From Candidatus Woesearchaeota archaeon (GTDB lineage Archaea; Nanobdellota; Nanobdellia; Woesearchaeales; UBA10200): a DNA stretch of 13,425 nucleotides. The notes beneath the pieces are model-generated. The model was not told the origin of the DNA. It saw nothing but the letters and a program-made list of their open reading frames with translations, and did no database searches. The stretch covers positions 1-13,425 of the forward strand of contig JACPBN010000061.1 in the NCBI GenBank assembly GCA_016180275.1. Direction: 5' to 3'. Both the position numbers and the translations under genes were made by a program. Shown here piece after piece: positions 12,942 to 13,425 of the stretch. Every line of letters begins with the position of its first letter. Within the stretch, counting starts at the first letter, position 1.

Positions 12942-12968
12942 CCTAAATTATATGCATACGACCGTTAA

Positions 12969-12977
12969 CTATATATA
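12969..12977 (+). promoter_or_regulatory. Candidate TATA box of the PRC-barrel gene
   Basis: CTATATATA would start transcription near 13000, giving a leader of about 95 nt that includes the hairpin at 13027-13051. TTTATTTTA at 13006-13014 is an alternative. Confidence 0.35.
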
Positions 12978-13026
12978 CCAGCATTCATTCTTAATAACTA
13001 AATTGTTTATTTTAGAGTGATGAAAA

Positions 13027-13051
13027 CTGCTTTAATACTGATTTAAAGCAG
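13027..13051 (+). promoter_or_regulatory. Leader hairpin of the PRC-barrel gene
   Basis: CTGCTTTAA (13027-13035) and TTAAAGCAG (13043-13051) pair perfectly around TACTGAT. It is followed by a run of eight A (not T), so it is not a plus-strand terminator. It ends 30 nt before the AGAGGT ribosome-binding site and may influence translation or mRNA stability. Confidence 0.5.
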
Positions 13052-13094
13052 AGATGCAATAAAAAAAATTGTAGTATAAAAGAGGTTGATGACT

Positions 13095-13382
13095 ATGCTA
13101 AACTTACAGCATGTGAGAAATGTATATAATATGAAAGTGTTTACAGACCAAGGCGATTATTTTGGTGAAGTTGAAGAGGCAATAATAAGCTCAAAGAAAC
13201 TTCATAGCTGGAAAATAAGGAGCACTTCTAATTCATTGATAACCAAAATAGTTGGCAATGCAAAAGGTGTCATAGTTCCTCATAATCTTGTCAAGAGCAT
13301 TGCAGATATCATGATAGTTTCTTATGCTGCAGTGCCAGGTATGGAAAAGATGGAACAGCAAGGTCTAAATGTCAAGGCATGA
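13095..13382 (+). CDS. PRC-barrel domain protein, possible cell-division factor (CdpB-like)
   Basis: A 95-aa single-domain PRC-barrel protein. The fold shows in KVFTDQGDYFGEVEEAIIS (14-32), the central strands and KGVIVPHNLVKSIADIMIV (57-75), where homologues have a Pro-x-x-x-Val-x-x-x-x-Asp-x-x-x-Val arrangement. In haloarchaea, PRC-barrel proteins CdpB1 and CdpB2 work with SepF and FtsZ at the division ring, and the divergent position next to ftsZ makes that role attractive. It remains inference, because PRC-barrels also occur in RNA-processing and photosynthetic proteins. ATG 13095 is chosen because AGAGGT (13081-13086) lies 8 nt before it; ATG 13089 is too close to that site. No transmembrane segment is visible. 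Confidence 0.85.
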   Translation: MLNLQHVRNVYNMKVFTDQGDYFGEVEEAIISSKKLHSWKIRSTSNSLITKIVGNAKGVIVPHNLVKSIADIMIVSYAAVPGMEKMEQQGLNVKA

Positions 13383-13425
13383 TTATTGTTATTGTTATTA
13401 TTATGTGTTTTATATGGCTACCAAA

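Larger units (their letters stand above)
12439..13016. other. AT-rich hairpin-dense region between ftsZ and the PRC-barrel gene
   Basis: No gene is supported in this stretch. It contains at least five inverted repeats (listed separately), four copies of CGCCAA (12464, 12492, 12562, 12925) and many short T/A runs. It could hold long leaders of the two divergent genes, an unrecognised RNA, or a DNA structure such as a replication start. No Orc1/Cdc6 gene or origin-box sequence was seen, so the last idea has only composition and hairpins behind it. Confidence 0.4.

Noticed and set aside
12439..13016. CRISPR array or replication origin in the hairpin-rich region.
   Set aside because: Repeats are too few and too dissimilar for CRISPR. 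For an origin there is no Orc1/Cdc6 gene nearby and no recognised origin-box sequence.
13017..13092. Possible C/D box guide RNA: GTGATGA at 13017-13023, CTGA at 13038-13041 and TTGATGA at 13086-13092.
   Set aside because: No final D box at the right distance, the spacing is irregular, and the CTGA lies in the loop of a good 9-bp hairpin. The last box overlaps the start region of the PRC-barrel gene.

Overview
The window looks like chromosomal DNA of an AT-rich archaeon, most likely a small-genome DPANN-type lineage (Woesearchaeota/Pacearchaeota-like). This is inferred from gene content, not from a database. The supporting archaeal features are diphthine synthase (dphB), an archaeal Ogg2-type 8-oxoguanine glycosylase, a tRNA-Gln interrupted after position 37 by an intron with a textbook bulge-helix-bulge, an archaeal-style FtsZ, a single-domain PRC-barrel protein, and TATA boxes about 25 bp before likely transcript starts. 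Bacterial-type families (NrdR, YgiQ, an AlbA_2/RecG-like regulator) are mixed in, as is common in these lineages.

Layout. 1-180: 3' end of a small membrane protein (+). 191-974: a multi-zinc-ribbon protein and a doubtful small ORF (-). 1174-2985: a class II ribonucleotide reductase homologue (+) whose fold motifs are kept but whose redox and catalytic residues are mostly replaced, followed by a 65-aa ORF. 3292-4965: YgiQ radical SAM protein (-). 5043-5266: tRNA-Gln (-) with a 20-bp copy of its 3' end downstream. 5330-6633: nth-ogg DNA repair operon (-). 6886-7563: SAM methyltransferase (-). 7639-8446: thioredoxin/glutaredoxin-like protein and NrdR (-). 8443-9572: a decayed AlbA_2/RecG-like gene in at least three frames, overlapping nrdR. 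9688-9934: a palindromic repeat fused to a truncated small gene (+). 9984-10664: a shortened dphB (-). 10665-11239: gene-free, holding a likely unrecognised structured RNA of about 260 nt plus the ftsZ 3' hairpins. 11240-12316: ftsZ (-). 12317-13094: gene-free, AT-rich and dense in hairpins. 13095-13382: PRC-barrel protein (+), divergent from ftsZ.

The strongest leads are (i) the RNA-like element at 10803-11060, which has nested stems, a TATA box at the right distance and a T-tract; (ii) a duplicated hairpin between ftsZ and the PRC-barrel gene whose two copies differ by two compensated base-pair changes; (iii) the RNR homologue lacking the disulfide cysteines and the Asn/Glu of the active site; and (iv) the PRC-barrel gene beside ftsZ, which suggests a cell-division role. 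All functional statements come from reading the sequence; no search or folding program was run.
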